The translations under genes were made by a program, and so were the position numbers. This document shows, one piece after another, positions 25,701 to 33,598 of a DNA stretch of 38,024 nucleotides. Position 1 is the first letter of the stretch, and every line of letters starts with the position of its first letter. The notes under the pieces are model-generated. The model did not search any database, had not been told where the DNA came from, and worked only from the letters and a program-made list of their open reading frames with translations. The stretch is from Xenorhabdus budapestensis (GTDB lineage: Bacteria; Pseudomonadota; Gammaproteobacteria; Enterobacterales; Enterobacteriaceae), in contig NZ_NIBS01000023.1 of assembly GCF_002632465.1 (NCBI RefSeq), positions 2,642 through 40,665 of the forward strand, read 5' to 3'.

Positions 25701-25983
25701 TATGAGGTCTTGGAATGATAATCCATCTTGTAAAAATTTTAATGAAGAAAATGTTACTTTAGAAGATATAACTCATACTCTTGGTGATGAGTATGGAAAA
25801 AATAAACTTCATGATTGGGGACTGCTATATGGTAATGATCAGAATAAGACTAATGCAAAGATTTTGGTGACAAAAAAGAGTGTTTCTGATGAGGATGAAT
25901 ATGGAGTATATGATCTTATTTCTGGTAAATTCATTTCAAATAAAAATACATTAGGATTCTTATTATGTATTAGAAAACCATAA
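22792..25983 (+). CDS. Inverse autotransporter (intimin/invasin-type) adhesin
   Basis: The 1063-residue protein has a signal peptide (about 1-31, ending IRAFA), a charged linker and a helical stretch (about 75-120, QTVGNILSSSSSELVEQAKS). It then has an inverse autotransporter beta barrel (about 124-335) with NTVNLGLGGRYF, NTFYDYDLTGKNKRIGFGGE and GVDYRQGEGGRTETQFLANL. After the plug/linker (LVERNNNIVLDHKK, about 345-358) come several Ig-like passenger repeats and a C-terminal globular region with three late cysteines that may be a lectin-like tip. The passenger is exported through the barrel to bind host surfaces. No LysM domain is evident at the N-terminus. The ATG follows GAGG; the 359-base leader holds a small ORF and an inverted repeat. 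No obvious terminator follows before the 26.2-kb element. Confidence 0.95.
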   Translation: MLSYISKFIVLLSVLYTLLIPSTMIRAFADENLTTEKSLPQEKERKDNLAIRVNESNKKDDIQKADNFSETELPNFITKNIQTVGNILSSSSSELVEQAKSYALGKFNSTIASEAQKWLSQFGTAKINFGLDRKGKLENNSLDLLLPLYDNKTDWLLFSQLGYRNKDSRNTVNLGLGGRYFYQNWMYGLNTFYDYDLTGKNKRIGFGGEIWGDYIKLSANTYRRLSDWQISRNFEEHHERPANGYDINGEFFLPAYPNLGGKLVYEQYFGENVTLFNRHTKQKNPSLVKLGVTYTPIPLITMGVDYRQGEGGRTETQFLANLNYRLGVPLGTQLSPENVAAMRTLAGSRYELVERNNNIVLDHKKIPIAQFSVPETIVGYSHMQKNISAIFPADASIKQVHWAINEEKIFESKNGKLSSKVGKSIQITLPKFSLDEKNNYSIYVFAELTNGKKIGPKQIQALVMPFMVKKWKEGEPVYIIPERTSRDDGKATYILKPVMTFDTEIGAPVPCAIIENYQWATEPHNDLEIKIEKGTASDDCPNIDNSKSSGDKIPLTTDKHGRITQKVTLTSDKNIGNVNVYLTTDGVRKSIGKIGHEEGKKPTIQSMTLEPSNGSVLPSGSYKIIATISGTDDKNKIPVKWKLMKPQNAGLSLSPSEETTTVSNEKLTATLTSSSQNTPPGTVAEVCLTINGEPESQKTHKCIEVKFKSPPVDFDIAWVKPINFDKDKPLLGDGSSAYTFEALIVKKGTAGTTNEPIEGNTFSNVLWTTEPDQKSIHQLQLHSTANSMTTGTKKDNKPGILTITLTSKVGIGYISAYNSDSSKVGPGVNVTLTMQDPKGLPVHKTSAHVIFKPKDEPAGILLYNVLSDNQEPQKKILTQDGRPHSAFPSIAGQLIKLNSGDFVSTDNDYVGYDIDGGHDLYSIIIDGNGKMRFLAPGNPVITLFITKPNKSQYAYKYIADIKKYYTVEGTMRSWNDNPSCKNFNEENVTLEDITHTLGDEYGKNKLHDWGLLYGNDQNKTNAKILVTKKSVSDEDEYGVYDLISGKFISNKNTLGFLLCIRKP

Positions 25984-26169
25984 GATTGAAGTTATCACTG
26001 AAATATATGGAAATATTCAACTTCTATAACTGTCTAAATGCTCATGTTTAACATAAAAAGCAATTACATAAAATCGAGTACAGGGTCTTATACGGATTCA
26101 GTTCAACATAATGTTTCAGATAGACCTTTATCATCTTATCTGTTAACTATATTCCTTTCATAAATAGTG

Positions 26170-26321
26170 AGAGTATTAACCCGCGGGGTATTTAGATCGG
26201 ATTTCATGCGGCTACAAGCCGCATGAAACCTAGATTCCTAAATGAGGTAAATTGCCACCCCGTTAATATCAGTATTTGGTGTTTTCTTACTCTGCGCATC
26301 GCGCGGGGCAAGGAATACTCT
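26170..26321. repeat. 152-bp nested inverted-repeat element (MITE-like or structured RNA)
   Basis: The ends are exact 8-bp inverted repeats, AGAGTATT and AATACTCT, each followed inward by a CCCGCG-containing stretch. Inside, ATTAAC...CGGGGT (26175-26189) faces ACCCCGTTAAT (26257-26267). At the core TTTCATGCGGCT (26202-26213) pairs perfectly with AGCCGCATGAAA (26217-26228) around ACA. It is much more GC-rich than its surroundings. The layout suits a non-coding mobile element or repeat family and could also act as a terminator for the autotransporter gene. Confidence 0.65.
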
Positions 26322-26582
26322 TATCATTTTGGAAAGCTATTTAGTCACAACTGTACTTATTGCGTTAATCCAACGTTTTTATCGTGATAAAATAAAGTTA
26401 TCAACTGATAACTTATTTTCATTATACATATTTATGGTAAATGCATTATGATTGTTTAAATTTCTATTTGAAAATTTTTATTCTTTATAACTATTATAGT
26501 TTGTCTATGTTAACTATAGGGTTTTATATAAAACACATACAAAAAATAATATTAGCATAAATATAATTTATTGGAGTTATAT
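26322..26582. other. AT-rich region upstream of the paralogue cluster
   Basis: Together with 25984-26169 this gap between the autotransporter and the next gene has no credible coding frame. The last 200 bases are very AT-rich and presumably carry the promoter; a GGAG ribosome binding site sits at 26573-26576. Confidence 0.6.
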
Positions 26583-28286
26583 ATGAATATTGAAAATGAA
26601 TTATTACAAAAGAAGAAACCTGATCTGGTTATCGTTCCATCAATAGCTAGTGGTTCAGATGTGCTTCCTGGGCAATTCCTTTCTGTGACTATAACGTTAA
26701 CATCGGCTTCTGTACTTCCTGATACAATCAATGTAAAGATTACAGAAGATACTAATCATACTGTATCGTTAATTGATCAATCTAAGTGGAATACTATAGA
26801 TCAATATTCTGGCAGTGTGACAGTTAAACTACAAATTGATGAGAGCTTAACACAAGGAAAGACTGCTACTTATACAATAGCACCTATCGCAGTTGGTGTT
26901 GCTTTGCCCGAAGCTCAGCCACAATCAGTTAGTTATAATGTTAAACAACTGAATGGTCGCTTTATTGAATTTAGCCCCGAAGAAAAATATATTCCGACTC
27001 CAGTTCAGGAGAACAGTATTAGTTCTGCCAGGAGTCAATATATTACACTTTCAACCACACTCAACGATATAAAGGGTGCAGCAATCAAAAATCTGGAAAT
27101 TTTGGTATCAACGGATACTTTAGAAAGATTAGGACGAGTTTCTCTTGCCACAGACGAACAGTCCCCTAAACTTATCACACCCCAAATGATTTATGGTAAA
27201 GGTGCTTTTTACATTAAAAGCGATGACAAAGGAAAAATTAGTTTTCGGGTATACCCTAAACAGCATCAACCAGTACGGCTTGATTTAGATGCCGAAGTTG
27301 TAGGTTCTATTTCACCCCGAACTGCAAGTACTATTTATGTTGTCAATTTAACTCGCTATCTGCCAACAATGGCTTATCCAAATATCTTAGAAGCCGGTGA
27401 AGGTGGAGAGCTTACACAAGATTTAGGGGGTTCAAACAAATTTCATGTTGAGATTCAATCCTATCCTAACTACCAAGATACTGATAATATTATCTTCTTT
27501 ATTAAAGATATGGAGACACATCAAGTTAAACAGTTAGGTAAAATACGTAAACTTAAAAGCATAACTAATCTGGATAGTTATCGTTTTTCATTCCCTTATG
27601 ATGACTTAATGCTTAATCGAGACGAGTCTATATATTATGTTATTGCACCAATGAAAGGTGAACTACAGTATTCTGATATGGCAGGTTTAACTTATGTTGG
27701 AAACTCGGAATCTTCTCCGCTTGAAAATATTTCCCGAATTTACGATGAGGCAAAAGTTTTTTCCAGTTACGCGAATGCTAATATTAATGTCTATACTGAT
27801 AACGCAGATGAATTAGTTGATGGGGATGACATCATAATAACTACCATCAACCAACAAAAACAATATGTTGGTGATAAGAGTGGAGAGGGTGTAACCGGTT
27901 TATATGTGACCGTATTCGGAACCAATGATTCAAATAATACTAAATTACCAAAACTTGGATCATCAGGGTATGTTAATTTGTATATTACTTCACCTACTTC
28001 CCGGAAAAATCAGCAAAAATATCCTTTTACGTTACCATCTCAGGTTGATCAAGGGCAACCGACATCACATATCATGGTTTCTATACCTTATTGCGATCTC
28101 AACCGTGTAGCAGGACCTCATTTGGGAGGAACCGGTTCACTATATTTTGACTATTATACTGAAGATGCTTCTGGTACTAAGACATACAGCAAAGTGTGGC
28201 GAGCTAATATTGATACAGTATATCCAGAGCAAGCAGAAGATGATAATGATGGTTGCCCTCCTTTGCCGACAGAACAGCAAAATTAA
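26583..28286 (+). CDS. Leaderless multidomain protein, paralogue 1 of 3 (function unknown)
   Basis: The 567-residue protein starts at an ATG six bases after GGAG; the upstream TTG overlaps that site and is unlikely. There is no signal peptide or membrane helix. Four beta-rich parts can be drawn: an N-terminal domain (about 10-135); a second ending in SDDKGKISFRVYPKQHQPV (about 215-235); a third with IIFFIKDM, YYVIAPMKG and LTYVGN; and a C-terminal one with VFGTNDSNNTK, VNLYI and a SKVWRANIDT ending. The tail is acidic (DDNDGCPP). The two following genes keep the same signatures, so the cluster arose by duplication. I do not recognise the family. Its position next to an adhesin hints at a host-interaction role, and secretion would need a leaderless route. 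Confidence 0.75.
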   Translation: MNIENELLQKKKPDLVIVPSIASGSDVLPGQFLSVTITLTSASVLPDTINVKITEDTNHTVSLIDQSKWNTIDQYSGSVTVKLQIDESLTQGKTATYTIAPIAVGVALPEAQPQSVSYNVKQLNGRFIEFSPEEKYIPTPVQENSISSARSQYITLSTTLNDIKGAAIKNLEILVSTDTLERLGRVSLATDEQSPKLITPQMIYGKGAFYIKSDDKGKISFRVYPKQHQPVRLDLDAEVVGSISPRTASTIYVVNLTRYLPTMAYPNILEAGEGGELTQDLGGSNKFHVEIQSYPNYQDTDNIIFFIKDMETHQVKQLGKIRKLKSITNLDSYRFSFPYDDLMLNRDESIYYVIAPMKGELQYSDMAGLTYVGNSESSPLENISRIYDEAKVFSSYANANINVYTDNADELVDGDDIIITTINQQKQYVGDKSGEGVTGLYVTVFGTNDSNNTKLPKLGSSGYVNLYITSPTSRKNQQKYPFTLPSQVDQGQPTSHIMVSIPYCDLNRVAGPHLGGTGSLYFDYYTEDASGTKTYSKVWRANIDTVYPEQAEDDNDGCPPLPTEQQN

Positions 28287-28331
28287 CAGATAACTATCAG
28301 TGATGGAGTTCAAAGCGAATTCATTACAAGG

Positions 28332-28350
28332 AAGTAATCGTTTACTTTTT
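28332..28350 (+). terminator. Weak hairpin with T-tract after paralogue 1
   Basis: AAGTAA and TTACTT form a 6-bp stem around TCGT, running into five T, 46 bases after the stop. The stem is short and AT-rich. The remaining 28351-28608 is AT-rich, shows no gene, and has no trace I could see of the N-terminal domain that paralogue 2 lacks. Confidence 0.35.
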
Positions 28351-28608
28351 ACATGTGGTTAATTTAAGTTGAATTTAAATGTGTTTAATGTATTATAAAT
28401 ATATTATTTCCTTAGAATAGGCATAGATTGACACATCTAGATATCCATAAATATCATTATCTAATCTTTATACTTTCAAAGTAATTTAACAAAAAATATA
28501 GTTATTCATATTTTATTACTCTATATTATAATATGATTTTTAATTCATTATAATTGAGCATTCTTATCAAGTAGTTAAACTAATATTGATATTAAGAGAG
28601 GCTATAAA

Positions 28609-29889
28609 ATGAAAAGAAATATATCAATAGATGAAAACACGATATCGATGTTTTTTGAAAAGGAATTTATGCAAGTACCAGATAGAGATAATTCATTATC
28701 AGAAAGTAAATATATCAGAGCAATAGCATTGATTAGAGATAAGGAAGGTATCACATTACCTAATATTTCTGTTGCTATTTTAGAAACAAAATATACTAAT
28801 TTTGATGATGTTAACCTTTATGCTACTGATAAAAAAACTCCTCTGAAATCGCAAAATATTAACACTAAATCTCGCGGTTTCTTTATTGATTCTGATGATA
28901 ACGGGCAATTGATTTTTTACATTTACCCTAAAAGATTAACATCATTAGTGTTTCAAGTTGAATCTTGTGTACCAGGGTTAACGGGACACGTGATATCAAA
29001 AAATAAGATATTTATAATTGATAATAATAAAGTAGATCATGAGCTTCCACCCATTGATATTGAAGGAAATGGTGAATATTTTCAAGGGGATCCTGAAACA
29101 AGTTATTTTAATATGCTCATTCCTTCTTATTTTGACGCTAAAGTTCATGATACTATTCTATTTTTTGTTGATAATACATACAGTTATCAATCATTTTCCG
29201 TAGAAAACCTAGATGATTTAGGTAATAGTTATAAGTCATTGCCTTATAATATTTTTCCTGATAATAAAAAAGTTGGCTTTTCTTATACTATTGTTGATCA
29301 TTTAGGTAATTCCAGATCTTCAGATGAATTAACCATATATTATAGAGGGGGAGGGAAAAATAAACCATTAGACGATTTGGAAAGAACATATAGTGCATGT
29401 AAAGTTTACAATAGTTATGGTATTTCTAGTGCTCATCTTCTTGTGAATAGCATAAATAGTAGGATACATGAAGTTGATGTGAAAAATCATTGTAATAATG
29501 AACATCATGAGGGATTGTTCATTCAGATAGAAGGAACAAATGATCCTACAGATAAAACAAAAGTTCCAGTAGGTGCTGAAGTAACATTATATTTATATAT
29601 TAACTCTGTTAGGTATCAAATTTCACAAATTTATCAGTCAGCCAAAAAGATAATGGAACTTCAAAAAGGAATTTATGGTGATAATAAAATAACTTTCGGC
29701 ATTCCCTTTAAATATGTTGGACATATCTTTAGTGGACAAATTTATTTAGATTATAAAGTCAATTATTATGGAGATATTTCCTACGGGAAAATATGGGAAT
29801 CACAAATTAATACAATCCTTCCTGGAGGAGATGCTCATCCAGATAATGATAATTGCCCTAATGAAAAAACCTGGTCTGGTATATGGTAG
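28609..29889 (+). CDS. Leaderless multidomain protein, paralogue 2 of 3, lacking the N-terminal domain
   Basis: The 426-residue protein starts behind AGAGAGG and has no signal peptide. Its beginning aligns with the second domain of the neighbours, so the first 130-140 residues of that architecture are missing. It retains SDDNGQLIFYIYPKR, ILFFVDN, IEGTNDPTDKTKVP with VTLYLYI, and a C-terminal KIWESQINTILP. Like paralogue 1 it ends with an Asp/Asn-rich stretch and DNDNCP. Several signatures are weaker than in the others (YTIVDHLGN replaces YVIAPMxG), so it has diverged most. A separate function or decay after duplication are both possible. Confidence 0.72.
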   Translation: MKRNISIDENTISMFFEKEFMQVPDRDNSLSESKYIRAIALIRDKEGITLPNISVAILETKYTNFDDVNLYATDKKTPLKSQNINTKSRGFFIDSDDNGQLIFYIYPKRLTSLVFQVESCVPGLTGHVISKNKIFIIDNNKVDHELPPIDIEGNGEYFQGDPETSYFNMLIPSYFDAKVHDTILFFVDNTYSYQSFSVENLDDLGNSYKSLPYNIFPDNKKVGFSYTIVDHLGNSRSSDELTIYYRGGGKNKPLDDLERTYSACKVYNSYGISSAHLLVNSINSRIHEVDVKNHCNNEHHEGLFIQIEGTNDPTDKTKVPVGAEVTLYLYINSVRYQISQIYQSAKKIMELQKGIYGDNKITFGIPFKYVGHIFSGQIYLDYKVNYYGDISYGKIWESQINTILPGGDAHPDNDNCPNEKTWSGIW

Positions 29890-30009
29890 AATAGTTTTTA
29901 TTAGTGAAATATCCTTTATGAATAGGTGATGATTTATCATTGTTAACTTTAATATGAAAAAATTATATTTTATAAAGGTGATTTATATATGATTTGTATG
30001 AGGTGAAAT

Positions 30010-31644
30010 ATGTTGAAAGCAGAAAAATCAATATGTTATGATAGTATTGATTTAATTTTATCTGTAAAGAATGGGGCTGATATTGTTATTGGTCAGAAAT
30101 TTTATCTTGAAATTTTAATCAGTTCAAAGAATAAAATTCCAGACTCATTAAATATAGAAATAGAAAATCAGAAAGGATTTGAACACATAGAAAATATTCG
30201 TGGTTTTAGTTTGTTAAAAGATAAAAAATCAGCCAAAATGGAAGTTTATTGTATTGTTGGAGATATTGATTTATTAAGTCCGGGTGATGAAATTTCCTTT
30301 ACTCTTTCAGGCATTGAAAGAGTAGTAAAATATTATGCAAAGAATTTAATTAAACATACTATCCAATTGTATAAAGATAAAAAAATATGTATAACACCAA
30401 GTGGTCGTAATCAATTGTCTAATAATAGTGATCATTATGTTAGATATTATACCAGATTATTTGATACTCGTGGTCAGTTACTGAGAAATACTCCTATTCA
30501 GATTTTTTCTGAAATTAAAGATCATATAGAAAAAAAAGTCATTATTACTACTGATCCTAGAGACTCAACACAGATACCTCAACGTATAATACCATTTATT
30601 CATGGTGATAAAATTGAGGTAACAGTTACTAGTGATAACGAGGGAAGAATTAGATTTAGAGTTTATGCAATGCGAAACAAGCCTGTCATCTTGGAGCTTA
30701 TCAGCAAAATGGAAGGAGTTGGGCATCAATATTATTCTGGTAATATATATATCATTACATCTTCACCTATTAAAGAAGAATATTTACTCGATGAACCATA
30801 TATTTTTGAACTTTCTGGAGAAGTATTAAGCGGAAATGGTAGGAAATTATTTGAGGTTCAGATTGGCTCTTATACTAATTCATCAATAACAGATAGTGTG
30901 TTATTCTTTACTAAGAGCAAACCTAATGGTTCATTAGATCCTGAAGGGTTAGTTTTACCTGTAAAAAAAATTTCCGATGCTTCGAATCCAGGTGACAATA
31001 ATTACATTTTTAGAATGCCAAGAGATATTTTTCCATTTAGAAAAAATTCAGAATTTTACTATGTAATTGCTCCTATGCATGGAATAAGTCAGTATTCAGG
31101 TAAGAGAACTGTTAGATATATAGGTAATGAAACTAATGCTCCGAATAAAGATGTGAAAAGGACGTACAATATACCTACTATATTTTCAAGTTTTGCGGAT
31201 ATTAATAATGATCCAAAACTTGAAAATTCAGAAAAATATATTATTCTAAACAATGAAAACGTGAATTTAGAGAAGATATCTAACTATCCTATAAGTGGAT
31301 ATGAATTGTATGTGAAAATTTTGGGGACTAATGACGAAAATGATCCTTCTTATCCTATTTGGGGGGGGAATGTTTATTTAAGATTATATGTTAAATCGAA
31401 CAATAAAAATTTTAATCAAACATTAAAATTCATAGTTCCTAATGAACCTGACAAAATAGCAGGAAAAACTTCCACTATCATTGTAAAGTTTAAATATCCT
31501 GAGTTTAATGAGATTAAATCTGATCCTAACACTGGTGCTCCAGGTGTTATTTATTTTGAATATTATACAATTGACCCATCTACTCAAGAAAAAACGTATA
31601 GCCATTACTGGAAAAGTATGATTGATACAGATAGTTATGAATAA
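30010..31644 (+). CDS. Leaderless multidomain protein, paralogue 3 of 3, with a G8 tract
   Basis: The 544-residue protein follows a GAGGTG ribosome binding site 120 bases after paralogue 2. It has the full architecture: N-terminal domain, TSDNEGRIRFRVYAMRNKPV, LFFTKS, YVIAPMHG with RYIGN, ILGTNDENDPSYP and a HYWKSMIDTDSY ending. No signal peptide is visible. A run of eight G (31361-31368), encoding Trp-Gly-Gly in the GTND module, is unusual in such AT-rich DNA and could slip during replication. Unlike paralogues 1 and 2 it lacks the acidic DNDxCP tail. Confidence 0.74.
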   Translation: MLKAEKSICYDSIDLILSVKNGADIVIGQKFYLEILISSKNKIPDSLNIEIENQKGFEHIENIRGFSLLKDKKSAKMEVYCIVGDIDLLSPGDEISFTLSGIERVVKYYAKNLIKHTIQLYKDKKICITPSGRNQLSNNSDHYVRYYTRLFDTRGQLLRNTPIQIFSEIKDHIEKKVIITTDPRDSTQIPQRIIPFIHGDKIEVTVTSDNEGRIRFRVYAMRNKPVILELISKMEGVGHQYYSGNIYIITSSPIKEEYLLDEPYIFELSGEVLSGNGRKLFEVQIGSYTNSSITDSVLFFTKSKPNGSLDPEGLVLPVKKISDASNPGDNNYIFRMPRDIFPFRKNSEFYYVIAPMHGISQYSGKRTVRYIGNETNAPNKDVKRTYNIPTIFSSFADINNDPKLENSEKYIILNNENVNLEKISNYPISGYELYVKILGTNDENDPSYPIWGGNVYLRLYVKSNNKNFNQTLKFIVPNEPDKIAGKTSTIIVKFKYPEFNEIKSDPNTGAPGVIYFEYYTIDPSTQEKTYSHYWKSMIDTDSYE

Positions 31645-31974
31645 TAATTGTTTGAAGTTAATCAATTATAAGTATATTTTTGGTTATATATAAATGGTTA
31701 GTTGTTGTGATATAGCATTAAGATTTTAGCGGTAAGACATGAATAAAGTTGATATCTATTGTCTATTGTCACAAATCACAAGGTGTCAAAAGGCATAGCA
31801 AAGAAACTCCTGTTATCGTTGCTATGCCTACAATAAGGTATTTCAGTTAGAATAATCTACCAGAACCTGCAAACCAATCAATCAGTTTAAAACCATATCA
31901 GTTACTGTTAGCCATTGAATACCAGATGAGAATATTATGTATACCATGGCTTATTGAGAGTATAATAAACAATA
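31645..31974. other. Convergent intergenic region
   Basis: This 330-base region lies between paralogue 3 and the convergent NTF2-like gene. Apart from the hairpin at 31791-31829 I see nothing coding. Confidence 0.6.
31791..31829 (-). terminator. Perfect 11-bp hairpin between convergent genes
   Basis: AGGCATAGCAA pairs exactly with TTGCTATGCCT across a 17-base loop. On the minus strand it ends GCCTTTTGAC, a short T-run, placing it after the NTF2-like gene. On the plus strand it follows paralogue 3 by about 150 bases but has no T-tract. Confidence 0.5.
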
Positions 31975-32370
31975 CTATTTCCTAAACCCTAAATCATCAT
32001 CTTGTTCACCGCCACTAATCTTTCTGGTTAACTCATAGCAACGTATTATTTTACTTTCGTTAATCAAAAATCTGGTAAATACTTCAAACTCAATATGTTC
32101 ACCATCTTTTTTTATCGCTTTTACTATGTGGTGTGTATGGACATTATTTTCTTTTTCCGCAATGGATAAAATATTGACATTCACACTTATCAAAGTCTCT
32201 TTTAATAAATTTATGTGCGAAACAAAATCATTAAAATTAAGTTCATTACCATTTACTACTTGAATATAATTCTTGGAAAAATATTCCTCAATAGTTGAAG
32301 TTAAATTATTATCATCATTATTTTCAAGTATATGTTTTAAAGAATTTATCACTATATTAGAATAAGACAA
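31975..32370 (-). CDS. NTF2/SnoaL-like fold protein of unknown function
   Basis: The 131-residue soluble protein has the size and pattern of SnoaL-like polyketide-cyclase/NTF2 proteins: an N-terminal helix (NIVINSLKHIL), EEYFSKNYIQVVNG, then HHIVKAIKKDGEHIEFEVFT and a final strand IIRCYELTRKI. The start is probably the TTG at 32370, with GGGGG five bases before it and no nearby ATG. A copy of the dispersed palindrome lies immediately upstream of that site and may carry or affect its promoter. Such folds serve as small-molecule isomerases, hydrolases or subunits of other enzymes, so no reaction can be named. Confidence 0.65.
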   Translation of the reverse strand: MSYSNIVINSLKHILENNDDNNLTSTIEEYFSKNYIQVVNGNELNFNDFVSHINLLKETLISVNVNILSIAEKENNVHTHHIVKAIKKDGEHIEFEVFTRFLINESKIIRCYELTRKISGGEQDDDLGFRK

Positions 32371-32383
32371 AATATCCCCCTCT

Positions 32384-32430
32384 GTACCCGTCGTCTTTCA
32401 AGTTGCATCTTGAAATCCATAGGGTATATA
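32384..32430. repeat. Dispersed imperfect palindrome, copy B (short form)
   Basis: TACCCGTCGTCTTTCAAG runs directly into GCATCTTGAAATCCATAGGG and TATA. This is the palindrome without the middle segment of copy A, and in the opposite orientation. It sits just before the ribosome binding site of the NTF2-like gene. Confidence 0.8.
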
Positions 32431-32493
32431 AACAAAGAAAACAATGGTTACAATCCCGTTAACTGTGATGGGCTTTGAAATTGATCAGAGTAA

Positions 32494-32525
32494 ACACCCA
32501 ACAGATAAAAATTTCTGCTGGGTGT
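32494..32525 (-). terminator. Terminator after the first usp gene
   Basis: Minus strand: ACACCCAGCAG pairs with CTGTTGGGTGT (one wobble) around a 10-base loop, followed by TTTACTC. It lies about 40 bases after the stop of the gene at 32563-33000. Confidence 0.6.
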
Positions 32526-32562
32526 AACACTTTAGTATCCGGTCATACGGGAACAGTCTAGA

Positions 32563-33000
32563 TTAACGAACGACTAATACAGAGATATTTGCATATCCTA
32601 CGATACCCGAAGCGTTCGAACCCAGTAAGTGGGTTGAGATATCAGGTCTTCTCGAACCGACGATAATCAGGTCTGCATCAATCTCGCGAGCAGTAGAAAG
32701 CACTTTGTCGCGTGGAGAACCAAAGGCAACAGAGTACGATACTCTCTCCTTTGGCAAATTGATTTTTTCTACCACTTTTTTGAGTTCCTCTTCGGAATTT
32801 GCAATGGCTTTTTTCGCAAAGGCGCTCAGTAAATCATAATGATAGCTATAGCTTACAGAAAATCTCGAAATATCAGGAACTGAGTGAAAAAGATGAACTT
32901 TTGCATCAGAGATTTTTGCCAAAAATTCCGCATGCTTAAGTGCATTATCAGTCAGATGATCTTCAGCAATATCTATTGGAACTAAAATCATTTTATACAT
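32563..33000 (-). CDS. Universal stress protein, UspF/UspG type (copy 1)
   Basis: The 145-residue protein has the Usp start MILVPIDIAEDHLT and the nucleotide-binding end LIIVGSRRPDISTHLLGSNA then ISVLVVR, matching the ATP-binding UspF/UspG subgroup (G-x2-G-x9-G-S pattern). The ATG at 33000 follows GGGAG by five bases; the frame continues upstream into a dispersed palindrome and that part is not protein. It is about half identical by eye to the second usp gene 170 bases away, in the same orientation, so the pair is a duplication. These cytoplasmic proteins help survival under starvation and stress; partners are unknown. Confidence 0.92.
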   Translation of the reverse strand: MYKMILVPIDIAEDHLTDNALKHAEFLAKISDAKVHLFHSVPDISRFSVSYSYHYDLLSAFAKKAIANSEEELKKVVEKINLPKERVSYSVAFGSPRDKVLSTAREIDADLIIVGSRRPDISTHLLGSNASGIVGYANISVLVVR

Positions 33001-33021
33001 ATTTACTCCCCTGTAATCGAA

Positions 33022-33084
33022 TATATACCCGTTGTCTCTCAAATTGCGCTTTGCCAGCAACATATTAAAATATATAGGGTATAT
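33022..33084. repeat. Dispersed imperfect palindrome, copy C
   Basis: TATATACCCGTTGTCTCTCA begins the element and ATATATAGGGTATAT closes it, with a diverged centre. It has the same orientation as copy B and lies between the two usp genes, immediately upstream of the ribosome binding site of the gene at 32563-33000. Confidence 0.75.
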
Positions 33085-33169
33085 CCGCTAACCATTACGT
33101 TTTAACCATCAATAAAACCACAACAAAAACCGATAATAGTTACCAAATTGAAATTATCAATGCGAATAA

Positions 33170-33598
33170 CTATCTTACAACCAATACAGATGTTTTCGCA
33201 TATCTGACAACTGCCGCAGAGTTAGAACCTAATAAGTGGGTAGTAATATTTGGCCGCCTTGAACCAATCACGATCAAATCGGCTTCAATTTCATCTGCTG
33301 TAGAAGTGATTTCGTCTCTTGGTGAGCCAAAAGCAATTGAATAACTGATACGATCATCCGGTAAATCAATGGAAGCCGCCAACTTACCCAAATCTTCTTC
33401 AGCCCTAATCGTCGCTTTGTCTTTAATTTCCATGTACCCTAATGCATAAGCATTAATAATCGCGGATGAAATAGGTAATACATGTAAAATATGCAACTTG
33501 GCACCTGTTTCTCTGGCAATGTTAAGCGCGCAGTGAACAGCCTTGCTTGTCAGTTCATCTTCAGAGATATCTACTGGTAATAAAATAGTTTTGTACAT
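33170..33598 (-). CDS. Universal stress protein, UspF/UspG type (copy 2)
   Basis: The 142-residue protein begins MYKTILLPVDISEDELTSKA and ends LIVIGSRRPNITTHLLGSNS then TSVLVVR, with the UspF-type ATP-binding loop. The ATG at 33598 follows AGGAG by seven bases; a GTG six bases upstream abuts the same site and is unlikely. It is the upstream member of a usp pair with the gene at 32563-33000. The close distance and same strand allow one transcript, although a repeat lies between. Placed beside adiAC, a role in acid or stationary-phase survival is plausible. Confidence 0.92.
   Translation of the reverse strand: MYKTILLPVDISEDELTSKAVHCALNIARETGAKLHILHVLPISSAIINAYALGYMEIKDKATIRAEEDLGKLAASIDLPDDRISYSIAFGSPRDEITSTADEIEADLIVIGSRRPNITTHLLGSNSAAVVRYAKTSVLVVR

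Noticed and set aside
26170-26321. Reading the nested inverted repeats as a CRISPR array
   Set aside because: There are no regularly spaced direct repeats or spacers, and no cas genes are present in the window.
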